Assembly (NCBI GenBank): GCA_013076295.1
Contig: RQOL01000824.1
Location: forward strand, 3,534,001 to 3,598,000
Length of the DNA stretch: 64,000 nucleotides
Origin: Sanderia malayensis
Lineage: Eukaryota; Cnidaria; Scyphozoa; Semaeostomeae; Pelagiidae
Direction: 5' to 3'
Below, piece after piece: positions 1 through 11,900 of the stretch. Position 1 is the stretch's first letter, and the number at the start of each line of letters is the position of its first letter. The notes below the pieces were generated by a model. That model had not been told where the DNA came from and did no database searches. It saw nothing but the letters and a program-made list of their open reading frames with translations. Both the position numbers and the translations under genes were made by a program.

Positions 1-1222
1 CTTACCTTTTTAATGTACTTCTTGTATTCCTTTTACCTTTAAAGCCAACCGCTTATACTCCGCTTACCTTTTTAATGCACTTCTTGTATTCCTTTTACCT
101 TTAAAGCAAACCTCTTATACCCCGCTTATCTTTTTAATGTATTTCTTGTATTCCTTTTACCTTTTAAGCAAATCTCTTATACTCCGCTTACCTTTTTAAT
201 GCACTTCTTGTATTCCTTTTACCTTTAAAGCAAACCTCTTATACCCCGCTTATCTTTTTAATGTACTTCTTGTATTCCTTTTACCTTTTAAGCAAATCTC
301 TTATACTCCGCTTACCTTTTTAATGTACTTCTTGTATTCCTTTTACCTTTAAAGCCAACCGCTTATACTCCGCTTACCTTTTTAATGCACTTCTTGTATT
401 CCTTTTACCTTTAAAGCAAACCTCTTATACCCCGCTTATCTTTTTAATGTATTTCTTGTATTCCTTTTACCTTTTAAGCAAATCTCTTATACTCCGCTTA
501 CCTTTTTAATGTACTTCTTGTATTCCTTTTACCTTTAAAGCAAACCTCTTATACTCCGCTTATCTTTTTAATGTACTTCTTGTATTCCTTTTACCTTTAA
601 AGCAAACCTCTTATACTCCGCTTATCTTTTTAATATACTTCTTGTATTCCTTTTACCTTTAAAGCAAACCTCTTATACTCCGCTTATCTTTTTAATGTAC
701 TTCTTGTATTCCTTTTACCTTTAAAGCAAACCTCTTATACTCCGCTTATCTTTTTAATATACTTCTTGTATTCCTTTTACCTTTAAAGCAAACCTCTTAT
801 ACTCCGCTTATCTTTTTAATGTACTTCTTGTATTCCTTTTACCTTTAAAGCAAACCTCTTATACTCCGCTTATCTTTTTAATGTACTTCTTGTATTCCTT
901 TTACCTTTAAAGCAAACCTCTTATACTCCGCTTATCTTTTTAATATACTTCTTGTATTCCTTTTACCTTTAAAGCAAACCTCTTATACTCCGCTTATCTT
1001 TTTAATGTACTTCTTGTATTCCTTTTACCTTTAAAGCAAACCTCTTATACTCCGCTTATCTTTTTAATATACTTCTTGTATTCCTTTTACCTTTAAAGCA
1101 AACCTCTTATACTCCGCTTATCTTTTTAATGTACTTCTTGTATTCCTTTTACCTTTAAAGCAAACCTCTTATACTCCGCTTATCTTTTTAATATACTTCT
1201 TGTATTCCTTTTACCTTTTAAA
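1..1222. repeat. 62-bp tandem satellite array, about 20 copies
   Basis: A 62-bp unit (starting CTTACCTTTTTAATGTACTT) repeats without interruption from the window edge; unit starts fall at 1, 63, 125, 187 and so on to 1179. Units differ at a few fixed positions (CTTACC or CTTATC; GTAC, GCAC, GTATTT or ATAC; CCAACCG or CAAACCT). The variants recur at about five units, so a roughly 310-bp higher-order period is visible. Stop codons occur in the array and no gene is seen. Because it lies just upstream of an internal OPA1 exon, it probably sits in an OPA1 intron. The left end is outside the window. Confidence 0.97.
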
Positions 1223-1371
1223 TAAACCCTGATAAGCAGTTTTTTTTTTCAAGTCGAGTTGTTTATCTTTCGATATTCTATGCTTTCGTATTATAGCTTT
1301 TTTCATACTGGTTTTGTAATTTTTAAATATTTTTTACGTATGACATTGTGTATTTTTGCCGTCTTTTTCAG

Positions 1372-4300
1372 ACCGAAACAACAGGCATGGGTGTAAACAC
1401 AAAACAATCGATCATGGACGTGACAAGGTATAATCTTTACTCTCCACAATCACTGCAACCAAATAACAAGAGTTTATTTTGACAAGAGATATTTGTTTGT
1501 AATTTGACTATACTGGTTTTTATATTTGGATTTATCTCTCTTTCAGACACTATATGTCGAATCCTAATGCCATTATCCTGTGTGTACAAGGTAGTGTTCA
1601 TGCAATTTCTCATTATGATCCTGATATGTTTTATTACTTTTGATATCTTAGATTAATTAACTTTACTACTGAGGCTTCGTTTGATATTTCACGTGCTTTT
1701 ATTTCTTTCCGTGTGTTTTGTTTAGTTTTTCTAAATTTAAAACGTTTATTAGGTAATTTTTCTATGTAAGTAGTTTATTTTTATTTTACCAGATGGGTCA
1801 GTAGATGCTGAAAGGAGCATTGTGACTGAAACAGTCAGCTCGTGTGATCCAAGTGGTAAGTAGTATACCCCCGTTTTCATGGGTAGCTTACACTCAAACT
1901 CCCCGCGGGCTTCAACCATACCCGGCATTGCATGGTTGATAAATTACTTTTTTTAAACAGGAAAGAGAACAATCTTCGTCCTAACCAAAACAGACATTGC
2001 CGAAATGAATGAAGCGAATCCAAGCAGGGTGAGCTGAAACTGTATTTTCATGAATAAGCGCCCCCTTGAGGGTGAGCTGACAAAACTCATTTCCTGAGAC
2101 ATCGGTTCTGTATTTCCATGAATAAGCGCGCCCTTAAATAAGCGCCCCCTTGAATAAGCGCCCCCCGAACAGATCATATTTTTAAATAAGTCCCCCTTTT
2201 GAATAAGCGATGTTTAATGTTTGGTGTTCATTAATATTTGATAATTTAGATAAAGAAGATTCTTTCCGGAAAACTTTTCCCCATGAAAGCCATTGGATAT
2301 TTTGCTGTGGTCAGCGGTACCGGCAATCCTTTGGACAGTATTAGCTCTATTCGACAATACGAAGAAGACTTCTTCAGACAGTCAAGTTTATTCAAGTAAG
2401 TTAAACACCCCCTGATTTTGTTATTAATTCCTTCTCCAAGCAATAGAAAATTAAACGCCCCCAGGCGGGTGTAGTGATCTTCCTTTTATTATACCCCCGG
2501 TCTGCGGAGTGTAATTTACACCGGGTTGAAAGCAATATTGTGCTTGACGTTATTATTTGAAAGCCTCGATTTGAGAAATTTCGCGCCAAGGTAAAACTGC
2601 GGCTGACGTGCTTGTTAGTGACAAGTCCAAGACCAATGTTTTTACTCCCCCCCGTAAAAGTTCTTGTCTTGTATTGTTTTCAATGGGAAAAATCATTTTA
2701 ACAGGGGCGCAAATAATCCCAGGGTGTCTTCTAGGATGATTTGGCGTTTTAAATGCTTAGAATGAATTGTGTTTGCTTGCAGGAGTGGAACGTTGAAAGC
2801 TAGTCAGATGACAACGCAGAATTTGAGTTTTGCTGTTGCGAATTGTTTTTGGAATATGGTTCGAGAATCGATAGAACAACAAGCTGATACGTTCAAAGCA
2901 AGGAAATTCAACCTCGAAACAGAATGGAAAAATAATTATTCAGCTGTTCGAGAACTTGACCTTGTAAGCTGACCTTCAGGATTATCACCAACCTCTCTTC
3001 TTTATTATTGTTTTTACCGTTATTTTCCTTTTTTTTCCTTATTTTCTTCAGGTTTTCATGTCCATTTATATCGTCTGCTCTCGCTTCTTGTCACATTATT
3101 CACTCATTTATTCCTCATTCAGGATGAATTGTTCGACAAGGCGCGCGGAGAAATTTTAGACGAGGTACTGAGCCTCAGTCAACTTACACCGCAGGAATGG
3201 GAAAAGTCTATTTATGAAAACCTTTGGGAGACCCTTGAATCGAAAGCTTTTGAGAATATCTACTTGCCATCAGCACAGACGAATAATCCAGTTACATTCA
3301 GGACTCAAATTGATATACTATTGAAACAATGGGTGGAGCGATCTTTGCCTGGTCTCGGTATACAGGTAGATCTTTCGAAAGATGATATTTACGTCTCTTA
3401 TTTTCTCTTTCTTCCTTTCTCTTTTTCTTCTTTCATCTCCATCTTCCCTTTCTTTTTAACTTCTTTCATTTCTCCATCTTTTCTTTCTTTTAACTTCTTT
3501 CATTTCTTCATCTTCTCTCGTTCTTTTTAACTTCTTTCATTTCTTCATCTTTTCTTTCTTTTAATTTCTTTCATTTCTTCATCCTTTCTTTCTTTCATCT
3601 TCTTTCATTTCTTCATCTTTTCTTTCTTTTAACTTCTTTCATTTCTTCATCTTCTCTAATTTTTCTTTTTCATCTTCTCTTTCTTTTTAACTTCTTTCAT
3701 TTCTTCATCTTCTCTCGTTCTTCTTTTTTATATTCTTAATTTCCTCCTCACCATATATTCCCTGCACATGTGGCTTTCTTCTTTCTCTTCTATGCCACTG
3801 GCCATATAACTTTCAACAAGGTCTTCTCTTAGCTCTTCTGTTCATATTTCACCATGTTACAGGATGCTGTCTGCCGAATTTTCGTAACAATCCTTCTTTT
3901 ATTCTCTATCTAATATTGTTACATTACTAATTGCTACGTTTTCGTATTATAGGCTGGTTGGAAAACACTTCTGGATGAATTCGACAAAGCAATGAAGGTA
4001 CATTTCGCCCGCTGTCTCTCCGATTACATTCTTACTCTATAATGGGTATATTTCTTGATAGTCAATTTCTAATTTTGATGGATTTATCGTCTGATTCAAT
4101 GCATGTTTCATTTTGTAGGAAGGAGTAGAGGTGGGAGGAAGAAAAGATGGCCACACTGCATTATTCGCCAGTTTAAAATCAGCCGTAAAGGATCAATGTG
4201 TCGTGAACCACAGCTGGCAGAAAAGTGCGCAAGATATGTTGGTAAATGGCCTATGCTCTGTTTTGTTTACCTAATTTTGTCTTGATACATTGATGCACTA

Positions 4301-6652
4301 ATACACCTATTTTTTATAAGAAACGTTTTATAAGAAACCATAGGCCCCTATTTTCAAAACTTAAGAAACTTTGGTAGGAGATTTTGTGTGACTGAAAAAA
4401 GTTAAGAAACTTTCTATGTTGTTTTAAGGAGAACATATGTTAAAAGCAACTTGTGCACTTCATTCCCACAGATTTGTAACAAATCTCAACAATGTTAAGA
4501 AACTTGCTAAGAAACTTTTCGTACCATAATTAGGTACGAAACCCTAAGTAACTAAGAAACCCTGGTACGAAAATTTTGCGTAGTTTCTTATAAAAAAGTG
4601 GGTGTATTCCAGATATATTAGCGTTATAAGATTTCACTGATGGCCTCAGCACTTTTGTCACAATGCCTGAGTCAGCTGCTTTTTTAAATTTGTATTGCTA
4701 TGATGTCTTATATTTGTTTCAATTTCAATTTCACAAGCGTGTCATTCAACTCACCGCGTTAGAAGATACGAATGTCCCTGATAAACAACATTGGGACAAC
4801 GCAATTAGGTTCATGGAGGGAACTCTGCAGAAAGAGCGAGAGAAAACGTTAGATCAACTCAGAATGTTGATAGGCCCCGGCTGGCAAGAAAGATGGACAT
4901 ATTGGACGTCTAGAACTCACGAACAGGTATATGTTTCATCTGTCATATTTTTAATTGAATACCGTAATACTTGGATTAAGCGCCCCCTTCTTTTAAACGC
5001 CCCCTCGAATAAAGGACCCTGTGAAGGCCTATTTTTGAAATTTGTTCAATAAAAACCCCTCTATTAAAGGACCCCTCGAATAGACGCCCCCTAATATATC
5101 AAAAAATTAATAAACGCCTGGGTGTTTAATCGAATCATTACGGCAAGTAATATTTCCTCACATTTCCATTTGGGTTAAATTCGAGGAGTTATTTTGCTAT
5201 GGTTTTACTTGTTTGCTGTGTTGTATAATTTGCAATTGCAAGCAAATTATTTTTATTTGCAGCATGTGCAAAACGAAATTAAGAAAGAATTAGATCGTTT
5301 ACTGCAAGTTGACGTGAAACATGGGCCAGAACTTGCAGATGACGAACTTACAACTGTAAAACGGAACTTACAAACAAATAATATAGAAACAGCTCCATCT
5401 GCAGTAAGATTGTCTCATACTAATATTAAATTCATTTATTTGAATTTTTTTATGCTGCACATTGCTGCATATGAGTTTACTTTTCATTGCATCCCATTCT
5501 TGTTCATTTTAGATTTTAGATACCTGGAGAACGTTATATCGCAGCCATTTCTTAGACCAATCTTTACAAGGTGTTATGGAATGCAGGAAGGCGTTTTACC
5601 ACAGGCATCTTGCGAAAAACGAGGTATACCGTAAATCCTCGAATTAGCCCCCTGGGGGCTTATTTATTTTTGATATTTTCAGAGGGGGGCTTATTCGAGG
5701 GGGGGCTTATTCGAGGGGGGGCTTATAAAACTATCTGAAATGTGGCACAAAAATTGACGTTGTTACTGGGAAAATAAACGGGAAATTGGTTTAGTTGTTC
5801 CAGCAAAGTATTTTGCATACACAGATAAACAGAAGAGTGCCCAGATATTGGTGAAAAACGGTCAGAAAAACAAAATTTTCTCGAACTCGCTGTACGCAAA
5901 TATCAGCATGTTTGGGGTGGGGGCTTATTCGAGGGGGGGCCTTATTAACAATTTGTTGCTCTAGGGTGGGGGCTTATTCGAGGGGGGGCCAATTCGAGGA
6001 TTTACGGTATGTACTTTTGACAACCGATTTCTTATCCCTTCTTCTTGGCTTTTTCGCAGTATTTTAGATGCGCTATATCTAATTTATTGCTTTCTAATCT
6101 GTCCTATAGCTTGAATGCAACGATGTTGTTTTGTTTTGGCGCATTCAGAGAATGCTACACAGTACCAGTAATGCCTTAAGGCAGCAAATCATGAATTCAG
6201 AAGGTAATTATCTCTATTTATTTCTGCTAGAAGATTCTTTAATTGCGTGCAACTAAATATAACTGACATGTCATATAACTGAAGGTATTGAATATTGAGG
6301 TTGGTAACAGTTTCTTAGTTGTTTGAATCATAGTTTGATGTTATTTTTTCATTTTTAGCACGGCGTCTTGAAAATGAAGTCAAGCAAATATTGCAAGAAA
6401 TAAGTAAAAATAATGAACAAAAGAAAATCTTGATAAAAGGTCGGCAAGTTGATTTGGCTGAAGAACTCAGTAAGTTACATTTATAATTTCGATTAGCCTA
6501 TACATGTTGAATTGAGGTAATCGTGATTAATCCAGCCTCAGTCGATTCAATCTGAACTAATCTAAATCTTTCTCTTTTTAGAGCGTGTTAGACATATACA
6601 GTTAAGCTTAGAGCAATTTATAGAAGCTCTAAAGAGAGAAAAGAGTGCATGA
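1372..6652 (+). CDS. OPA1: OPA1-like mitochondrial dynamin GTPase, 3' 15 coding exons (partial)
   Basis: Dynamin-family GTPase that fuses mitochondrial inner membranes and shapes cristae. Exons: 1372-1427, 1547-1590, 1793-1855, 1961-2028, 2250-2395, 2783-2963, 3123-3365, 3953-3997, 4119-4241, 4738-4926, 5263-5403, 5513-5623, 6110-6203, 6359-6469, 6582-6652. All have GT-AG borders and joining phases, giving 561 residues and a TGA stop. The start corresponds to the stretch after the G3 motif in human OPA1 ([12 protein letters not shown]). Next come [19 protein letters not shown] and the G4 motif FVLTKTD. The middle and stalk domains are highly conserved ([30 protein letters not shown]). The end is a GTPase effector-like coiled coil ([22 protein letters not shown]). 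The mitochondrial targeting region, transmembrane segment and G1-G3 motifs must lie left of the window. No disabling change was seen. Confidence 0.95.
2049..2212. repeat. Remnant of GAATAAGCGCCCCC-type MITE in OPA1 intron
   Basis: Several direct copies of GAATAAGCGCCCCCTTGA-like sequence lie between two OPA1 exons. They match the interior of the CCGTAA-ended MITEs found elsewhere in the window, but no paired ends remain. An open frame on the minus strand here is a by-product of the low-complexity repeat. Confidence 0.6.
3397..3740. repeat. Pyrimidine-rich minisatellite (TTCTTTCATTTCTTCATC)n in OPA1 intron
   Basis: About 340 bp that are almost purely C/T on the plus strand, built from degenerate repeats of TTTCTTTTAACTTCTTTCAT and TTCTTCATCTT. 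It lies inside the intron after the 3123-3365 exon and extends that intron to 587 bp. No gene is seen. Confidence 0.85.
4302..4606. mobile_element. MITE family A copy (TTTTTTATAAGAAAC ends)
   Basis: The ends are inverted: TACACCTATTTTTTATAAGA on the left, and TTCTTATAAAAAAGTGGGTG followed by TA on the right. Internal AAGAAAC repeats are shared with copies at 16529, 29054, 30901, 39154, 43659 and 57178. It is non-coding and sits in an OPA1 intron. Confidence 0.8.
4960..5145. mobile_element. Short MITE family C copy (TACCGTAA ends)
   Basis: The left end TACCGTAATACTTGGATTA mirrors the right end TAATCGAATCATTACGGCA. The interior is AAGCGCCCCC/AACGCCCCC runs. Non-coding, in the OPA1 intron after the 4738-4926 exon. 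Its relative at 32888-33004 has the same design. Confidence 0.7.
5627..6009. mobile_element. MITE family B copy (CCGTAAATCCTCGAATAAGC ends)
   Basis: Inverted ends CCGTAAATCCTCGAATTAGC and GGCCAATTCGAGGATTTACGG are flanked by TA, suggesting TA target duplication as in Tc1/mariner-derived elements. The interior has G-runs (GGGGGGGCTTATTCGAG). It begins 3 bp downstream of the 5' splice site of the OPA1 exon ending at 5623. No transposase is encoded. Confidence 0.85.
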
Positions 6653-7343
6653 AAACGATAAGTAATTTAAATTAAATTTTTTCTCATCCACCCTTGCATA
6701 CTCCAACAAATTCAAAACGAAAGCAAATGTTTTTATTTTGATACGAATTTGCTGCTAAGTTTTAATATCATTAGAAACCTATGACATCTTTTGCGGAGTA
6801 AGTTGTTATTCGAAACAGAAAATTAGTGAACCCTAAGCGCAAACAATTCCACCCGTTCCTTATTTCTTCCCGAAAAGTTTAATTTTGATATTTTATTTCT
6901 GCTGTTATGAATTTGTCCAGCTTGATATTGACCCTTAAAATTGAACAATCTACATATTTCTGCGTTTAAATTTGCTTGCATAATGTATGACTAACTTTCA
7001 ACGTTTTTACAAGGTAATGTTTATTATTTTCAACAATTACTTTGTAAAGTCTGAACATTTGTTTCTCCACGACTTGAAATTGTGTGAATTGGAATGTGAA
7101 ATTACAAAACAAATTTGTCGGATTGAATAGAAGACAGTGTAATGGTTTCTTATTATTTCTTATTCGTCAATTTGCTCGTGTTCATGACTGAAATTCTATG
7201 TTTATTGTTCTAACAGCCAATAGGAGGAGCGTTGGGTAATCAAATTAAACTTTTGTCACAGTTTTATCATCAGAGTGAATTAAAAATGGCCGCTGTCGTG
7301 GTTACAGTACTTAAAACTAAGGACTAGAAACTAGAAACATCAA
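6653..7343. other. OPA1 3' flank, no gene seen
   Basis: AT-rich sequence directly after the OPA1 stop, presumably its 3' UTR followed by spacer. No recognisable open frame, RNA gene or terminal inverted repeat was found, and no clear AATAAA signal could be assigned. Confidence 0.5.
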
Positions 7344-7817
7344 TACCGTAAATCCTCGAATAAGCCCCCGGGGGCTTATCTGCAAAAATGAATTTTTGGG
7401 TGGGGGCTTATTCGAGGGGAGGGCTTATTCGAGGGGGGGGGTTTATTTCAAAGTTTTGCTTTTTCCTCAAAGGTTGACAGAAAAAAGACGACATAGTTTT
7501 CTCAATCAGTTAAACTTATTTGCTTACAAAGTGCTGTGTGAAGATCTAACAAAAATTATAATTTGTTTATTATCACGAAAATCGCGTTTCTTTTCGCTTT
7601 TTTGTCTCGAGTCAAAGGACGTGATACTGTATAGCTGTTGTCCTGTGGGAGCTTTCTCGAAATAAGATATTATTCTGCACATGCTTCCCTCGAATAAGAC
7701 CCCATGGGGGCTTATTCGAGGGGGGGGGGCTTATTTGCAAGAATTAATTTTTAGGTGGGGGCTTAATCGAGGGTGGCGCTTACTCGAACGTGGGGGCTTA
7801 TTCGAGGATTTACGGTA
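7344..7817 (+). mobile_element. MITE family B copy, same internal sequence as 12197-12636 but inverted
   Basis: TACCGTAAATCCTCGAATAA at the left and TTCGAGGATTTACGGTA at the right form the ends, with multiple GGGGGCTTATTCGAGG repeats inside. The middle (about 7480-7670) matches the reverse complement of 12305-12510, including an open frame whose peptide is shared (FLNQLN, VLCEDLTKII, SRKSRFF, CPVGAFSK). This looks like a shared non-coding core, not a gene. The strand given is that of the shared open frame. Confidence 0.85.
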
Positions 7818-7968
7818 AGTAATATTCTGAAGTTTATTGGGCTCAGAATTTTGTATTCAAGTCAGATATTGACCGCAAAAGTTTTGCTTGCACTTGTGTA
7901 AAACGCCTTGAAATTCCTCTAAAATACCACCTGAAAATCTGAGCTCTTTTGCAATACATGTATGTAAC

Positions 7969-8150
7969 CAGGGGCGTCGTGGCCGGGGGCAGGGGGGCCA
8001 TGGCCCACCCTGTTGTGAAAGCAAAATCGCTGGATTTTTCGGAAATTTTGGGGGGTTTTCTACTTTTTCGGGAATTTTTCAGCGTTTGACCCAATTTTCG
8101 GAAATTTTTTATGTTGGCCACCCTAAAACTCAGGTCCCACGACGCCCCTG
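7969..8150. mobile_element. Short foldback element with CAGGGGCGTCGTGG ends
   Basis: The left end CAGGGGCGTCGTGGCC is the inverse of the right end CCACGACGCCCCTG. The core is TTTTCGGGAATTTT-like sequence. TGTAACCA occurs at or next to both ends, so it may reflect a target duplication. A decayed fragment of similar sequence (GGGGGGCCATCGTCCCCCTG) occurs near 15480. Confidence 0.65.
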
Positions 8151-8914
8151 TCTGTAACCATGGTTAACTGACATCGTTTTATGGAATTCAGCTACACAAC
8201 CTTGCCACAAGCGTAACATGTGGCGGTATAGAGGCGCATTTTATTTCTTCAATATTCATTTGGAGATCTTTTGACCTCATTGAAAGCTGGTGGAACTTAC
8301 TGCGTTCTAAACTGTAAGTATTTTTAAAAAATATTATTTTCTTGCCACATTTATGCTGCAATTTATTTATTTTCTGATAAATTACGTATTTTAAAGTCTC
8401 AGCTGGATTTAGAGATTGAAGTCATACTGCTTATCCGAATAATTTTAAGCGTTTTTGTATCTATCAAGATAACCAGTCTATGAATATTCCAGGGGTTCTA
8501 TTAATATTTTTAATGAGAGAGAGAAATCTCAATCAAACTAAGAGAAATTGCAATGCTCATTAATATCGTGTAGCGATATTGTTTATACATTTAAATCATT
8601 CAAAATCTATTTTGTTACACTAACCCCCTAGCTGTTCCGTTAGATCCAATGACCTTCATTGCTAAAGATATATTTCCAGGAGGTATTCATGCGATTCAAA
8701 GTGACGTTCATTTCTTGAATAAGCACAGATGACGTTTGTTGGATTTCTTAGGCCAGGCGGCCGCGAGAGGTTGCTGAAGCAATTTGTATTGATTTCTCAA
8801 GGGTTAATCCCTATTATATTTTCATTTCAGGCTTGATCAAATGAAGATTTTCTTCAAGTTTTGATACAAACAGCACTATGACCAGTCATTGCTAGGACGT
8901 AACACCGCGATACA
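8151..8914. other. Spacer and presumed promoter of the RWA/CAS1-like gene
   Basis: No gene or repeat with paired ends is visible. An in-frame TAA lies five codons before the ATG at 8915, so the coding sequence does not extend further left without another exon. The promoter is presumably here, but no motif was assigned. Confidence 0.4.
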
Positions 8915-11900
8915 ATGTCAGGCAAAATACCCCCAAACAGCTCGCAGCCTATATTGCACAATTTTCTTCAAGCCTTCACAACATCGCAAGGATTTTCACC
9001 CCCATCTGGTCATTTGACGTTGCACCAAAAGGCCCTGTTCCTCTGCTGGCTCTCTGCATTCTTCGTATGGCTTGTTCGAGCAATTGGTAAACACATCATT
9101 CCTGGAAGGTACCTCATGTATGATGCCAGTAAGTGGCCGAAAATTTATAAACCCTTTAGGCTCAAAAATAATTAAGAAACTGTACTTATTTCTACTCTTT
9201 AAAAGGGTCCATTTATTTCAGTTTATGCACGGAATGGTTTGTGAATATCAATAAATTTGTTAATTTTTGTTTGAAAAAGATTGTTTAATCTTTATATCTA
9301 GTGGGTGGCCGTCTGATCTTTATATTTACACAAAAGTCCTCGACTTTAAAACAATAAGTTAGTTTAATGTCCCGAAAACAACAAAGCAATTTAATAAGAA
9401 CCTGCCTGTACTAAAACACCAGAATATTCACGCTAAATTAAGAAACTATTATTGCGGATCTAAGTCTATTATAAAAAAGACGTGTATATAGCTATAGAGT
9501 TAATTATCTTAGTCCTTCAACTGTAAACTGCCTTTTTTCACTTCGAACAAATAGACAGGTCAAATAGTACAACTATTTAACAAACTGCCTAACTTTTTGT
9601 TTGAAAGTTGATTTTGGGGTTTTAAGACCCGTAGATTTCAAATAAACCATGGGCCTTTCCGAATTTTGCAGCGTTTGGGCGTGGTCGATGACGTCATTAT
9701 AGCCACCTTTTTCATCACGCTTGAGGAAGCTTCCTGTGCTTCATTCAGTGTTCGTTTTATTGTAAATATAATTAATTATTGGTGTTTTTGTTCAATGTCT
9801 CGTGCCCAGATGTCGCATTTTTAGTCTGCATACCATTTCAGGTACTCCAACGTCACCCATAGCAACGCGGGCTGCACGTGACACCGTCGCAGAACAGTTA
9901 GAAGAGGGCGATCATAAAAGTCACGTGACGCCTGTAGTAAACTCTTCACGAAGACCCGATGGACCAGAGCCTGCGTCGTTCGACGCATTCCTTCGAGCAG
10001 TCAACGTGCTAGGCCTCATCATGTATTACTTCTACATCTGCGATTACGTACACGTATTCCCGCGGGCAGCCCGAACGTACTCGCGGGATCTTTTCGTACT
10101 GCTTGCTCTCGTGCTTTTCTTGGTTTCCGGGGGCTTGACGTGCAAGGATGGGGGTGCTGGGAAGCTGTTGAACAGGGAACAGACTGAGGAGTGGAAAGGT
10201 TGGATGCAAGTGATGTTTGTCTGGTATCATTATTTCAGGGCAGCTGAACTTTATAATGCTATCAGAGTTTTTATCGCTGCTTATGTCTGGATGACTGGGT
10301 TTGGTGAGTCGGGAACCTTTTAGCGCTAGAAACTGTTTACAAATTAAAGCATTTTTAATACGACATGTCACTTACTTTCCCTAAGTCCACGTATACACAT
10401 TTTCTGAAACTCCAAATTTTGAAAAAATTTCAGGGTTATTTTGGAGAATTATTAGAACAGTACCGTGGAGTAAGATGCTTACCTTGGATTAAGAAATGCG
10501 TGGTACCTGAGAGTAAGAAGATCAGAGAAATGATCACTTCTATTCATTTTTCAAGAAAGGTTTTTCTTTCCTCAGGGACCACCCATTTTTTCATTCTTCT
10601 TTTCTATCTTTGCTGAAGGTGACCTGAAGCTCCGGTGAAAATGCTCGGACATTTCATTACATTATGCAATTATTTCATCCGAAAAAACTTGCTTTGTAGA
10701 TTTGTCGTTTTAAATTATATTTATTTTTTGGACGCGGTTTAATGGAACAGTGACCAATATATTATATGGGATTGTGAACATAAATAGTTATTTCTGCTAT
10801 CGGCTATTTTGACTGCCTGATATCTCAAGCATTCCCTTTTTGGAATGATTTTCTATTTCCCTTGAGAGTTCGAGATAGCGGATGCAAATGCATATATTAT
10901 TTTTTTGCGAGTCCCACGCAAAAGGTTTGCTCTTTATCGCCTTTTTGATACTAAATTTTATCAACAAGTCACGTTTTATCAACAAGTGTTTATGTACCAC
11001 ATTATCCAACCAACAATAGAAGTTTATCATCTCATGAGCTGGATTGTTGCTAATATACATAAACCTAACATATTGCTTAAGTCTTTCCCAGTGCAGTATT
11101 ACATTGATTCGATCCTGACTTGAAGGCCGTATTAGCTATATAACGCCATGTATAAAGTAATTTCATTTTATTCCTGCAGGCAACTTCTCGTTTTTTTGGA
11201 TCCGCCGCGACTACTCGATCTATCGCCTGTTGAAGATGCTATTTCGCCTGAATTTTCTCGTAACCGTCGTAACGCTTGTAACGAACAACACATACATGCT
11301 CTATTACATCTGCGCGATGCACACCTTCTGGTTTCTCTCGGTTTACGCCATGATGCGCCCTTACGAGCACTTGAACGAAAATCGCAAAATCATGCTAATA
11401 AAATTCGCCATTTACGCCGTTACGGTGTGCCTAGTTTACGAGACCGGTATCGCCAATGTCGTATTTACGCCTCTGAAGTTCCTACTCGGATACAATGACT
11501 CATTGCACGAGTGGTTGTTTCGAAGCGGTCTGGATCGTTACGCGACGCTCGTTGGAATGATTTGCGCCTACAATCACCCGAATTTCGAACGGCTTCTGGC
11601 CTATTTCGATCGAGATCACGTCAACCCGAAAGAGCGAATCCTTTGCAATGCCATCAAGATTTTCATATCCATCTCCCTTTGTGGAGCAATAATTCTTTGG
11701 TATAGCTACGTTTACACCCTCGGGAAATACGATTATAATAAGCTGCACCCATACACTTCGTGTATACCGATACTCACGTACATATTTTTCCGAAACGGTC
11801 CCGCGTTTTTACGCAGGAAGCACGCGTTTCTGTTCTCCTGGCTCGGGAAGCTGACCCTCGAGACCTACATTTCCCAGCTTCATATTTACATGCAAGGAAA

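Noticed and set aside
1953..2177. Minus-strand open frame over OPA1 exon 1961-2028
   Set aside because: It is antisense to a well-supported exon and runs into a low-complexity CGCCCCC repeat.
7396..7665. 89-codon open frame with a near-identical counterpart at 12321-12509
   Set aside because: Both are the core of the same MITE. The flanks are inverted repeats, the frame has no family resemblance, and no start context or splice signals are shared.
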